A stretch of DNA of 64,000 nt from contig NC_134082.1 of assembly GCF_000715075.1 (NCBI RefSeq), positions 138,558,948 through 138,622,947 on the forward strand, written 5' to 3'. This DNA comes from Nicotiana tabacum (Eukaryota; Streptophyta; Magnoliopsida; Solanales; Solanaceae). Below the pieces are notes generated by a model, which worked only from the letters and a program-made list of their open reading frames with translations, did no database searches and was not told where the DNA came from. Shown here in pieces: positions 1 to 11,700 of this stretch; the stretch's first letter is position 1; each line of letters starts with the position of its first letter. The position numbers were made by a program, and so were the translations under genes.

Positions 1-1978
1 ACTACTCAAACGGATACTAACAGGGATAATTAAGGAAAGAAAATCAATTTGAGAAAGATTGATTTTTGACCATATATGGGATAGTAAAAGTATAGAGTAT
101 ACAATTGAGTCTAAGTACAGAATATACTTAATTTGGGGAAAGGATTTAGCAGGGGTGAAACATCATAGCAAATAAAGGAAGGGAATCAATGAACTCAAAC
201 AAACGAGTAAAATTAGGGGTTTATAAGAAAACTTTTGCAATCAATCGTAACTTAAGGAAATCATCAAGAGGGAGTCATGATTCTTCACTTCAATATATAA
301 ATAGGGAAGAATGAACAGGAGTATTAGATATGCAAGGTCAACCATATTGACAAAAGAAGCAAACTAGATAAACACAAACATACAACAACAACATGAGTAG
401 GCTAAGAGCTCAGTGGTAAAAGAACACACTCGAAACATTATACTCAATGAATCAAGTAGTCATGGCTAACACATTGATCCAGAGTGAAAAACCAAACTAA
501 CAGGTAAAGAAGGTCAGAAACAAGTAAAGAAAGCCATTAAACTCGTAGTAATAAGTGAAGAAAAAATTTAAGAAATTAGGATTTTAACAAAGTTGGGTTA
601 AAAAGCGGTAAGAACTCAGAATCATTCAAGACCAACAAAGAAAAGGGATCTAATCATAAAGAACCCAAATCGAAATAGGTATACATACAAAATAAACATA
701 GATAGTTCTAGAACCTCGGACAAACCAAAAAATACTTAGGGTTTTCAACACGATGAACTAGGTAGAAAAAATATAAACAAACCGTTTAAACATAGTAGAA
801 TCATAAGACAACACTGAAAATCAGAGGAGAAGTCCTTTAAGAAAACCATAATTATCAAGACGGAGAGTCACTTTTAGAGAGAAAATCGGAAAAACCTTTG
901 AGAACAACACCAAGAGGTTCATAATATATGCAGATCTAAGGCAGATCTGAAAGAAGATGGGAAAACCCTTAAAGTTATGGTTTCAGAGAACACAGAAAAG
1001 TAAGAAAACCTTGAAACGTTATTGATCTAGCCGGAAAAATCGCAGATCTTACTCGAACGGATAGATGGCCAGAAAATGGTATGGGAAACCATGGGAGGAG
1101 AGTGAACCGCCTCTGGTTCACTTGAGAGCCTCAAAATGGTGACACACATTCAAGAGGGAGCCATAAGGCTGGCGGGTGGTGAGACCATCGTAGATTCCGG
1201 CAAGGAGACAACCGGAGAAGGTGGGTGAAGTTCATCTGAGAGGAGGGGAGGGGAGAAAGTCCTAGAGAGAACCAGAGATAGAGAGAGAAAGATGAGAGTT
1301 AGTTGAGTGAAGAAAATGAGAGGGGTTAAGGGGTCGTTAGGTTTAATTTAGGAAAGGGAGCTGGGGACCGTTCATCTGGATGTTCAACGGTCCAGATTGC
1401 ATGGGGTACGTGGGGATCCGGGTTTGGGAAGGATTTGAAGGGTGTGGGTTGGGTTTAAATTAAAATTGGGTTGGGAAATTAGGGTCCAATTTGGGCTAGA
1501 ATCGAAATACAAAAGGGGTTGTTATTTAAATAGCTAGTTTTCCCTTTTTAGTTTATAAAAAATAGTAAATAGTTTTTGAAAAATAAATTGAAAGTACTAA
1601 AGTTATTTATAATTCCCAATTAACAATTTAAAAATACAGAATCTGATTTTATATATATAACACAATTAAACCTTAAAAGGGTTAATATTGCAATTATGTG
1701 AAATTTAGCTTTAAAAATACTAAATAAAATTGTAAAAAAATTACCTTAGCCATATTTTGGCATAAATATAAAAATCCAATAGAGGAATTATCAAAAATGA
1801 TAATTTTGGAAATAATTATTGGGATTTTTGGATAAAACGGGGGAAATAAATCTATTAAAAACCTTTAAAATTATGGAAGAATAATAAAAACCTTGGACAT
1901 GCTTATATATGCATACATATGCTATTTTGAAGGTATTTTACATATTGAAAATATATAGAAAAAAATTAGGTATCAACA
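1..1978 (-). repeat. Partial 3' LTR of element A
   Basis: On the minus strand the LTR begins with TGTTGATACC at 1978, directly after a polypurine tract. It resembles the start of the solo LTR at 43155 (TGTTAATATCC followed by a T-rich run and TATATTTTCAA). The other terminus lies outside the window. The stretch is AT-rich and non-coding. A possible minus-strand TATA-like run (TATTTATATA) lies at about 290-304. Confidence 0.75.
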
Positions 1979-1993
1979 ACTGCCCCTCTTTAC
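1979..1993 (-). other. Polypurine tract of element A
   Basis: The minus strand reads TAAAGAGGGGCAGT immediately before the LTR start TGTTGATACC. A purine run at this place primes plus-strand DNA synthesis in LTR retrotransposons. A similar run (CTTCCCCTCTTTACC on the plus strand) recurs at about 2074-2088. Confidence 0.7.
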
Positions 1994-4296
1994 TCGGGAA
2001 GAATGAAAGAGTTTCCCGGTAAAGAAATGATGGCCAATTTTGACCGAGCAAAACGGTTTTGAAGAGGTTAGGCTTCCCCTCTTTACCTGGGAAGGATGAA
2101 AGAGTTTTCGGGTAAAGAAATGATGGCCAATGACGGAGTATACCGATGAAGCGATTTCAAGAACGGATGCAACATCTAGGGCTGGGTGAGTGGACGATTT
2201 ACGGGAATGGTTAGGTTTGATATGCTGAGGGAACTGGAGCGGGATCGCTCCTGCTGGGATAGCCGTTACTCACCGGATTACTTGCAAATAAGCAATAAAA
2301 GCATATATTGTGCGTAAATTTAAACATGATGCAAATTCCTGTTGGACCATGAATATTGTCTTTGGATAGAGGATGACGTCCTTATACCATGATGTCCTGG
2401 TCCATGAAGCGTATGATAAGAAATTCGCAGGCCATGAATTTTTGTCATCGGGCTATGAGGATTGTGCCTCCAAAATATTATGCCTTTGAATAATGATATG
2501 CAAGAGATCGCAAGAGATCCTCAGGCCATGGCATGGTGTTCTCGAGCTATGAAGATGGTGCCTCCGAACGATGATGCCTTTGGATGAGTTGGCAATATTT
2601 CAGCCCATGAAAGGTGCAGTAGTATGATGCGGACAAGACAGAGCTTAGTCTTGCGAATTGAAGGGCAAAGCTTAGCCCGTAAGAAAAGTGAGATAAATAA
2701 TGCATGAGACAGCGCTTAGTTTCAAAGAATATTGGAGGCATATATTAGCCTCGGAAGGCAAAATGATAGCCTTATGCGAAGATACAAATGTAGATGGAGG
2801 TAGAGCTTAACCTCGGAAGGCAAAATGGTAGCATTATGCAAATTGGAAGGCAAAATAGTAGCCTTATGCAAGAGTGCAGATGCAGATGGAGGTAGAGCTT
2901 AACCTTGAAAGGCAGAATGGTAGCCTTATGCAAATTGGGAGGCAGAATAGTAGCCATATGCAAGAACGTAGATGGAGACAACGTTTAGTCTCGGAAGCCA
3001 GAATGGTAGCCTTATGAAAATTGGAAGGCAGAATAGTAGCCTTATGCAAGACTGCAGATGCAGATGGAGGTAGAGCTTAACCTCGGAAGGCATAATGGTA
3101 GCCTTATGCAAATTGGAAGGCGGAATAGTAGCCTTATGAAAGAGTGCAAATGCATATGGAGGTAGAGCTTAACCTCAGAAGGCAAAATGGTAGCCTTATG
3201 CAAATTGAAAGGCAGAATAGTAGCCTTATGCAATGGTGCAGATGCAGATAGAGGTAGAGCTTAACCTCGAAAGGCATAATGGTAGCCTTATGCAAATTGG
3301 AAGGCAGAATAGTAGCCTTATGCAAGAATGCAGATAGAGACAACGTTTAGTCTCGAAAGGCAGAATGGTAACCTTATGCAAATTGGAAGGTAGAATAGTA
3401 GCCTATGCAAGAGTGCAGATGCAGATAGAGGTAGAGCTTAACCTTGAAAGGTAGAATGGTAGCCTTATGCAAATTGGAAGGCAGAATAGTAGCCTTATGC
3501 AAGAACGCATATGGAGACAGTGTTTAGTCTCAGAAGGCAAAATGGCAGCCTTATGCAAATATGAGAATGAAGGTGGAGACAACGTTTAGTCTCGGAAGGC
3601 AGAATAGTAGCCATATGCAAGAAATATAATAACAAATGACAGTAGAGTTTTCTTAGCTAATAGTAGATTGCGGCACAGTGATTACTGGGAGCATTGTGAC
3701 TACGAAGCATTACTTGTATGTGCTAATAGAAAATGTTGGTAAGTGGAACAGTTCTGAGAGTTGTATTTTGAACAATGTTTGTCCCGTGGGCATACAGTAT
3801 GTCTAATGATTTTACAATCCTAGTTCCTGCATCCAAAGAAAAATCGTGAGCTTTGTAAGGGGAAGGTTAGTTCGTAACCCGCTGGCTGTGCTTGACTCTT
3901 TGATCTGGTGATACCGTCTGTATCATTGGGGTAGCATTGCTAAACAAAGTAGTTTCACTAATAAACATGCATGATTTTGTAAAAGTATGACATAAATGTA
4001 TAATTAAAAAACTTTTAGATGAACCGACGACTGTGACGTAATTCAGGACATTGGAACCTCTCCTACTACCAAATTTTGATTGTCCTCCTCAAAATTCTGC
4101 CCAGTTTGATGGGTTGATGTTTCTGACTATTTCTCATGCAGCGATCGACATGAAATTACTTCAGAGTTTTGAGACCGAAACCATAGGGCTACCTACGTAT
4201 CCCTTCTTAAACGGGAATTAGGTCAGACGTAGTTCAAGTTACATCCTATAAAAAAAGCATAAAGATTACACATAGTAACACTTGACTACATCTGAA
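1994..4296 (-). other. 3' untranslated region of element A
   Basis: This is 2.3 kb between the integrase end and the polypurine tract with no supported coding region. It holds the minisatellite at 2765-3620. The part at 4020-4260 looks like conserved leader-like sequence seen after integrase in related elements. The short minus-strand open frames over the repeat are by-products of its periodicity. Confidence 0.7.
2765..3620. repeat. Minisatellite of about 93 bp, roughly nine units
   Basis: Units contain GGAGGTAGAGCTTAACCT (variant GGAGACAACGTTTAGTCT), then GGCAAAATGGTAGCCTTATG and a second, similar half-unit. Unit starts fall near 2792, 2885, 2968, 3063, 3155, 3247, 3333, 3424 and 3509, so spacing is about 85-95 bp. 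Each unit is itself made of two half-repeats around GTAGCCTTATGCAA. Two unit types, GGTAGAGCTTAACC and GACAACGTTTAGTC, are interspersed. Confidence 0.9.
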
Positions 4297-5534
4297 TTAA
4301 TCGGCTTTGGCTAGACTTCTCCATCCATTTCTACAAGTATGAGGGCTCCTCCTGTCAGAACTTGGTGAACCATGTATGGACCCTGCCAGTTGGGAGAGAA
4401 CTTCCCTTTGGCTTCGTCTTGATGCGAAAAAAATTTCTTCAACACCGACTATCCCGATGTGAACTGTCTTAGATTGACTCTTTTGTTGAAGGCTCTGGAC
4501 ATTCTGTTCTGGTAGAGTTGACCATGGCAAACTGCATTCATTCTCTTCCGATCTATAAGGGCTAGTTGCTCATAACGACTTTTTACCCACTCTGTGTCGT
4601 CAAGCTCAACTTCTTGTATGATCCTTAGGGAAGGAATTTCTACCTTAGTGGGAATGACAACCTCTGTACCATAAACCAACATATAGGGGGTTTCCCCGAT
4701 TGATGTGCGGACTGTGGTACGATACCCCAGAAGAGCAAATGATAACTTCTCGTGCCACTGTTTATGCTTTTCTATCATTTTCCTCAATATCTTCTTGATA
4801 TTCTTGTTGGTGGCTTCTACAGCTCCATTCATCTGAGGCCTGTAGGCTGTGGAATTCTGATGTCTGATCTTGAAAGTTTCACATATAGTTTTCATCAATT
4901 CGTTGTTAAGGTTAGAGCCATTATCAGTAATGATTGACTCTGGAATTCCAAATCGACAAAAAATGCGGCCGCAGACAAAATCTTCCATGACCTTTTTAGT
5001 CATTGCTTTGTAAGATGCTGCTTCGACTCATTTGGTGAAATAATAGATGGCTACTAGGATAAACCTGTGTCCGTTGGAAGCAGCAGGCTCAATTGGTCCA
5101 ATAACGTCCATTCCCCAGGCGGTGAATGGCCACAGTGAGCTTGTTGTATTAAGCTCGTTTGGAGGTACCTTTATCATGTCTGCATGTATCTGACAGCGGT
5201 GGCATTTTTGGACATACTGGATGCAGTTCGTTTCCATAGTCATCCAAAAGTGACCAGCCAGGAGTATCTTCTTTGCTAAGAAAAAACCGTTCATATGTGG
5301 ACCGCAGGTCCCAGCATGAATTTCCTCTAGTAGCTGGGATGCTTCCTTTGCGTCGACACATCTTAATAGTCCCAAATCAGGAGTCCCCCTATACAGGATT
5401 CCTCTACTGTGAAAGAAGTTGTTGGACAATCTCCGAAGTGTGCGTTTCTGAATTGGATTAGCAAGCTCTGGGTAATCTCTCTTTGCCAAATATTCCTTGA
5501 TATCATGAAACCAAGGCTTTCCGTCTGGTTCCAA
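4297..5534 (-). pseudogene. Integrase of element A
   Basis: Integrase inserts the cDNA into host DNA. The first part (5534-5028) carries the N-terminal HHCC zinc finger (HAGTCGPH, then CHRC) and the first catalytic Asp in WGMDVIGPI. After an in-frame TGA at 5028-5030, where relatives have Trp in FTKWVEAAS, the same frame continues with the second Asp in ITDNGSN and the catalytic Glu in GAVEATNKN. The DDE triad is therefore intact but split by one nonsense mutation. Reading frames after about 4450 are broken. No chromodomain is seen, as expected for the Tat lineage. Confidence 0.9.
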
Positions 5535-5558
5535 TTCGACATAGTCATAGTGAGCTAG

Positions 5559-6130
5559 CTAATTATGGATTTTCACCGGAATGGGATCAATGAAATTCTT
5601 GTCTGGATATTGTATCATAGATGATAGGGTAGCCAATGCATCAGCGAACTCATTCTTAATTCTGGGAACATGCTGGAACTCTGTCTTCGTGAACCACTTT
5701 CTCAGTTCATGTACATGATGCAGATACGGGAGTATCTTGGAGTTCTTGGTCGTCCATTCCCCTTGTACCTGATGTATAAGCATGTCTGAATCTCCAATCA
5801 TTAGCAGTTCTTGAACGTTCATGTCAATGGCCATTTTGAGTCCTAAGATGTAGGCTTCATACTCGGCCATAATTTTGGTGCAGGGGAACTTGAGTTTTGC
5901 AGACACCGGATAATGCTGACCGGTTTCTGATATTAGGACTTCTCCTATGCCAACTCCTTTGAAGTTTGCCGGTCCATCGAAGAACATTCTCCAATCGTCA
6001 TAGGATTCTACAATGTCTTCTCCTATAAATGATACCTCTTCGTCAGGAAAATACGTTTTCAGGGGTTCGTATTCTACATTCACGGGGTTTTCAGCAAGGT
6101 GGTCTGCTAGTAGCTATCCCTAGACCATTT
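5559..6130 (-). pseudogene. Second (archaeal-type) RNase H of element A
   Basis: The frame 6083-5559 has the RNase H pattern: Asp in WRMFFDGPANFKG, Glu in AEYEAYILGL, Asp in GDSDMLIHQVQGEW, and Asp in KNEFADALATL. This domain lies after the ordinary RNase H and before integrase, which is diagnostic of Tat-lineage elements. It would degrade the RNA strand of RNA-DNA hybrids. The upstream linker LLADHLAENPV is readable at about 6086-6120 on the minus strand. The domain itself is open, but the link to the preceding RNase H contains a stop and frame change. Confidence 0.88.
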
Positions 6131-6131
6131 T

Positions 6132-7660
6132 CTAAGTTACATAAACAATGTCGAACTCACTCAACAGGATTTTCCATTTGGCTAGCTTGCCGGTGGGCAT
6201 GGGCTTCTGAAAGATGTACTTCAAGGGATCCATTCTCAATAAGAGATATGTAGTATAGGCACATAAGTAATGTCTCAGCTTTTGAGCTACCCAAGTCAAA
6301 ACACACCAGGTGCATTCCAAAAGAGAATACCGGGCCTCGTACGAGGTGAACTTCTTACTGAGATAATAAATGGCTTGCTCTTTCCTCCCTGTTTCGTCGT
6401 GCTGCCCAGAACATAACCAAAAGCTCCATCTAACACTGTAAGGTAGAGTAATAAGGGTCTACCTGGCTCGGGCGGGACTAAGACTGGTGGTGTTGACCGG
6501 TACTCCTTGATTCTGTCGAAGGCCTTTTGGAAGTCATCAGTCCATTTTGTAGTGGCGTCCTTCTTCAACATCTTAAAGATTGGCTCACAGATAACTGTAG
6601 ACTGTGCTATGAATCGGCTGATGTAGTTAAGCCTTCCCAAGAAACTCATCACATCCTTCTTGTTCCTTGGCGGTGGTAGTTCTTGAATGGCTTTGACTTT
6701 CAATGGATCATGTTCTATTCCTCGGCGGCTCACAATAAATCCAAGCAGTTTTCCAGCAGGAACCCCAAATGTGCACTTTTTGTTTCAGTTTGTACCTCCG
6801 CAATCTATTAAAGAACTTCCTCAGATCTTCTATGTGATCAGTGGAATTCTTGGATTTGATAATAACATCGTCCACATATATCTCTATCTCTTTTGTGTAT
6901 CATATCATGGAAAATGGTAGTCATGGTCCTCATATAGGTGGCCCCTGCATTCTTTAGGTCGAATAGCATCATTTTGTAACAGTACACTCCCTACGGCGTA
7001 ATGAATGTCATTTTCTCAGTGTCTTCCTCATCCATCCAGATCTGATGATAACCAGCAAAGCAATCGACGAATGATTGTAACTCATGCTTGACGCAATTTT
7101 CAATTAGGATGTGTATATTTGGCAGAAGGAAGTCATCTTTCGGACTAGCCCGGTTGAGATCCCACTAGTCGACACAGACTCTGACCTTCCCATCCTTCTT
7201 TGGCACTGGCACGATGTTGGCTAACCATGTCGGGTATTCCACTACTCTGAGAACCTTGGCTTTGATCTGCTTGTTGACTTCTTCTTTGATTTTCAAACTT
7301 ATATCAAGCTTGAACTTTCTGAGCTTTTGCTTTACCGGTGGACACATTTGATCGTTGGTAGTTTATGAGACACAATAGACGTACTCAGATCAGTCATGTC
7401 ATCATATGACCAGGCAAAAATGTCGTCATGCGCTTTTAGAATTTTTTTTTATTCTTTCTTCTCTGATGGCGATAGGTGAATGATGATTCATGTTTCCTTG
7501 ACGTTTTCTGCATCTCCCACATTGACAATTTTAGTCTCGTCCAGGTTGGACTTAGGTCTGTTCTCAAAGTTCTCAACTTCTTTGACAATCTCGTCAGGTA
7601 TGTCATCTTCTTCTGAATCAATGTCCGTTTGTTGCGTTGTCTCATTGCATGTCACAGTCA
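6132..7660 (-). pseudogene. Reverse transcriptase and first RNase H of element A
   Basis: This part of the polyprotein copies the RNA genome into DNA. An acidic linker (DSEEDDIPDEIVKEVEN) and a FAWSYDDMT motif come first, then the RT start at KQKLRKFK and VVEYPTWLANIVPV with KKDGKVRVCVD. The catalytic YVDD box is encoded at 6864-6878. The RT thumb and RNase H start (FLGRLNYISRFIAQ, then LDGAFGYVLG) lie at 6733-6296, and the RNase H tail at 6320-6132. Stops and frameshifts interrupt the frame, for example after VCVD near 7165, around the YVDD box and near 6300-6400. Confidence 0.88.
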
Positions 7661-8233
7661 TTGGTTCATTAAGATAAGTAATAGTAATGTTGTATTGGTA
7701 AAGTAAGGAGAGAAAATTTTAGTGATAAATATTAATTCATAAGAAAAATTGAAAATGTTTTTGATAAATGGAATAACTGTGTTGAACATTGAAGATCTTA
7801 TTGCGGGAATTGAAAATGCGAAAAAAAAATCATTTAGTAAATAAAATAGTGAGTAATGTTTGTTTTATCCTTGCTACCCCGAAGCTCATCGGGCTTTGGT
7901 TGTCCTGATGGTCCAATTATTGAGACGTGCACCTCTGCTCACAGCCTGTATGGAAGGACCTTCCTCCCCCTCCTCCTTGAGAATAACACAACAGTCTATA
8001 TCATTGTCCTCCAAAAATAGGTTCTTTACTGCTGCAAGTGCTTCTTCTTCGTCTGACCCATAAGTAATGTCGGCTTGTTGGAAAGTTTGCTCCAGATGTG
8101 ATATTGGTTGCTCTAGTGGATAGTAAGGGCCGCGCCATGGTGGCGACCATTTGTTGAATTCTTCCCAGGTATATTCATATCCCAGACCGAAAGTAGTGCC
8201 ATGTTTCTTGAGTTTTATGGATTTAGAGATCCC
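7661..8233 (-). other. Spacer between protease and RT of element A
   Basis: About 570 bases with no convincing minus-strand open frame. Ogre-type elements are known to carry an intron between protease and RT. This spacer is in the right place, but I could not fix splice sites. Confidence 0.45.
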
Positions 8234-9008
8234 TTAGAGGTTTTTACCGAGCCCTTTGTTAGGTTCGTACCCACTCAAACTTAGTGTTCTCTCGATTTTT
8301 CTATCCCACCATTTGTCTTTGTCGATAGCATTGACCCGTTTCTCCACATATCTTCCTTCTTCCCTCGAATACCGGAATGGTCTGGCGACTATATATAGGG
8401 TTGCTACCGTCGCCATGAATGATCACTTCCTGGTGATTCCATTCACACTTCACTACCTGATGCAACATTGATGCTACGGCCCTAGAAGCATGAATCCAGG
8501 GTCGTCTCAGTAGCAAATTGTAAGATGTTGGTACATCTATCACCTGGAAATCGACCTCGAACCAGGTTGGTCCCATCTGTAAGCATAGAACAATCTCACC
8601 AATGGTGGACCTCTGAGAACCATCGAAGGCTTTCACATTGATTGCTCCATACTTTATCTCATGTAGCCCTTTATCCATATTTTTGAGTGTTACCAGCGGA
8701 CAAATGTTAAGACTGGAACCTCCATCGATCAATATTCTGGTAATGAAATAATCTTTGCATTGCACGGTGATGTGCATTGCTTTGTTGTGCCCCAGCCCTT
8801 CAGGTGGTAGCTCGTCCTCATGAAAGGTGATTTTGTGGCTTTCCAGCACATGTCCTACCATATTGTCCACTTCCCCGCTAGTGACGTTGCTTTGTACGTA
8901 CGCCTCATTCAGCACCTTTAACAAAGCGTTCTTGTGTGCCTCAGAATTTTGTAGCACAGAGAGAATGGATATTTGTGCTCGTGTCTTGTTCAACTGGTCG
9001 ACGACCAA
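8234..9008 (-). pseudogene. Aspartic protease of element A, with G-patch-like tail
   Basis: The frame 9008-8301 contains the retropepsin active site ILIDGGSSLNICP, followed by YNLLLRRPWIHASRAV, which is typical of plant gypsy proteases. The enzyme cuts the Gag-Pol polyprotein. Near 8260, in a shifted frame, the sequence reads GYEPNKGLGKNL, a G-patch-like motif commonly found behind this protease in Tat-type elements. The change of frame between the two parts marks a frameshift at about 8300-8410. Confidence 0.85.
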
Positions 9009-9032
9009 ATATTCCTTGGCCTGTATTTTCCT

Positions 9033-11297
9033 TCAAAGGTCATCCGAATCCGTCTCAATGAGGGGTGGTCGATTGGAGGTCTGCTTGCTTGATTCAGCTA
9101 GATGTTCAGGGGTATAGACTCTACCGGTTCCTGTCATACCTAGTGCTGTGATAGTTTCTTCAATCCTGACCTTTCCTTTCCTTCTCGCCTTGGCTGTATA
9201 GTCCCAGGGTACGACATTTGTATAAAATGGTGTCATGGTTGATATCGCCACTGGGATTGGTGCGGCTATCCTCACTCCGAATGGAACATGTGCTTTGGGT
9301 GGCAAGATTGTAACCTCAAATGGTGCGAGTGCTGTTGCCGGAGATATGAATTCAACCTCAATCGGTGCTGGTGTCTTTGCGGATGGTGCTGCTTCAAACT
9401 TAAGAGGTACATACATATTCACCTCAGCATCCTCGGACGGTTGGATCTAGAATATGGGTTGAGAGTAATTTTCAGTTTCTTTAGGTCATCACCTTCTGCG
9501 ATCAACCCGATTGATCCCTCGGGATCCTAGTCATCTTCTATTTTATTCATGTGGATACCTCCACCCTTATGGTCTGGTAGAGGGTTGTTGCGGACATTTG
9601 GAGCGGGTTCCTTTGCCACAATAATCTTGTTATCAATTAAGGACTGTATCTTGTCTTTCAATGAGCATCATTCATCGATGGTGTGCCCTTTCATGTCGGA
9701 GTGGTATGCACAGGACTTGTTTGGGTTAACCCACTGAGAAGGATTCTTAAGGGTCGTAGCAGGGATGGGGGTGACATAACCAGCAGCTTTGAGCCTCTCA
9801 TATAGCTGGTCGATGGGTTCAGCAATGGCTGTATATTATTTTGGAGGTCTGCGATCAGAATTAGGTTGAGGTCTAGGGAAGTTTTGGCGTGCAGGGGGTA
9901 ATTGATAGTGGGATGGTTGAGCATTATAAGTTTTGTAGACATGAGAGGGTTATGAGTATGTGGGTGAAGTAGGTTGATATGTAGGAGGTGGAGATGACTG
10001 ATAAGTTGGTGATAGAGCTTGATACGAGGGTGAGGGTGCTTGGCAATTTGGGGTTGGCTGATATATGAGTGGAGGTGTTGGGTAAGTTTGGTATTTGATG
10101 GGAGATTTAGTCCTCTGTGCAACCATTACGACCCCTATGTCCCTTTTCTTAGACATACCACCGGACTATAAAGCCTTATTTGTAGCTTGCAAAGCCTCAA
10201 AGTTTGTAACCATACCGCTTTTGATACATTCTTCAATTCTTTCACCCACTTTGATAATGTCGGAGAACTTGTGGTTCTCAATCATCATCAGCCGCTCATA
10301 GTACTACGAGTCCTGAGCCCGGACAAAAAACTTATTCATTTTCTCCTCTTCTAAAGTAGGTCAGACCTTAGCAGCTTTAGACCTCCAGCGAGTAGCATAC
10401 TCACGAAACATCTCCGTGGGCTTTTTTTCATATTTTGGATATAGAACACGTCTGGTGTGTTCTCTGTATTAAACCTGAATTTGTCCATAAAGTCAGATGC
10501 CATGCCTACCCAGCTTGACCACTTCTTGGGATCTTGGCTGATGTACCAAGATAACGCATCTCCTTTCAGACTCCGCATGAATAGCTTCATGCGGATTCTT
10601 TCATCCTTCCCTACTCTAACCAACTTATCACAATATGTCCTCAAATGAAACCTTGGATCACTCGTACCATCAAACATATCGAATGTAGGAGATTTGTACC
10701 CCTCGGGCAGTTCGACATCAGGGTGTATGCAAAGATCCTTATAGTTCAACCACTTGATTCATTTGCTTTCCTCAATGCCCTGAATCCGCCTGGTCAGTTT
10801 CTTAAGTTCCTCGGCCAAGTTCCTGATAAGCAAATCCTTTTCATCAGACTCAGGTGTACATGAGATAGGTTGGGTGGAGTGTGGTATGGTCTCCACGTAG
10901 ATAGGAGTATTATGGTGGCCCGGTGTATGGGTATGGAAATAGTCATTAGTGGAGTTTTAAGGTTCTAATATGAGTAGTGGAGCGTTGTTTGGGGTATGGC
11001 AAGTGTTGCATTGGTTCTTTTGTGGAGCAATGTGATGGTGAGGTACGGGATGATTCTATTGTTTTAGACATTTTGATGAGGTGTAGGGTTTTGAGTGTTG
11101 GGGAAGTTGACATCTGGGGTGTTGAGGGAAAATGACAAGTTTGCGAGATTCCGAACCTGATCGAGCTCTTCCTGAAAATTCAATAGCTTTTGCTCAAGTT
11201 GTGACACATTCTCGTTTGGAACCCGAATACCATGGATATCAGTGGCCTCGACCTGTTCAACTGGGTTCTCTTTCATGATGTTGTTCAAATCTTCCAT
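9033..11297 (-). pseudogene. Gag of element A
   Basis: The likely start is the ATG at 11297 (MEDLNNIMKENP), followed by a short coiled coil with heptads around QLEQKLLNFQEELDQVRNL. The retrotransposon Gag core lies at 10749-10351, with TFDMFDGTSDP, MRSLKGDALSWY and DFMDKFRFN. A proline- and tyrosine-rich linker (repeats like PTYQPTSPTYS) follows at about 10156-9690. The C-terminal part at 9422-9033 leads towards protease. Several stops and frame changes separate these parts. The product would form the virus-like particle. Confidence 0.85.
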
Positions 11298-11700
11298 CTT
11301 GCCTTTGTTCTTACCTTTAATAGGACTAAGAGGAGGAGTGGGTGGAGGGCCCTTGGATCTTGTGAAATAAGATGATGATGCCAGAGTGTGTGTTCGAACT
11401 AACTAACCTTTAGGGAGGGGAATAAAAACAAAAGGTAAATAAGTCAGTGAGGATTATAAAAAGTATTGCAATATTTAAACACATAGTGCAGGAATGTAAA
11501 GCGTGTCCTAATTTGGGAACCTCTTTGTGCCCGAGGTAGGCCTAGCGACAAATTGATTTGGAGAACTTAGAATGCTAAATGCCTCATTTTATTGATAAAA
11601 ATAGATGAATCCCAAAATGACACTAAATAAGCAAGAAATAAAAGTCACTAATGGCCATTGGCCTTATTATATTTATAAAGCGGAAAAGATAAACTCCTAT
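11298..11700 (-). other. Spacer between ORF1 and gag of element A
   Basis: About 400 bases without a supported gene. It separates the ORF1 stop (11701) from the gag ATG (11297), the arrangement known for Ogre elements. No other feature was recognised. Confidence 0.5.

Noticed and set aside
2547..3343. Overlapping minus-strand open frames of 60-70 codons
   Set aside because: They follow the ~93-bp minisatellite and repeat the same peptide pieces, with no relation to a known protein.
2765..3620. CRISPR-like array
   Set aside because: The repeats are contiguous minisatellite units with variable sequence inside a plant retrotransposon, with no unique spacers of even length and no cas genes.
4297..11297. 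Endogenous pararetrovirus or an env-bearing retrovirus
   Set aside because: Integrase, LTRs and a polypurine tract are present and no movement, coat or envelope protein is seen. The domain order is that of a Tat-lineage Ty3/gypsy retrotransposon.
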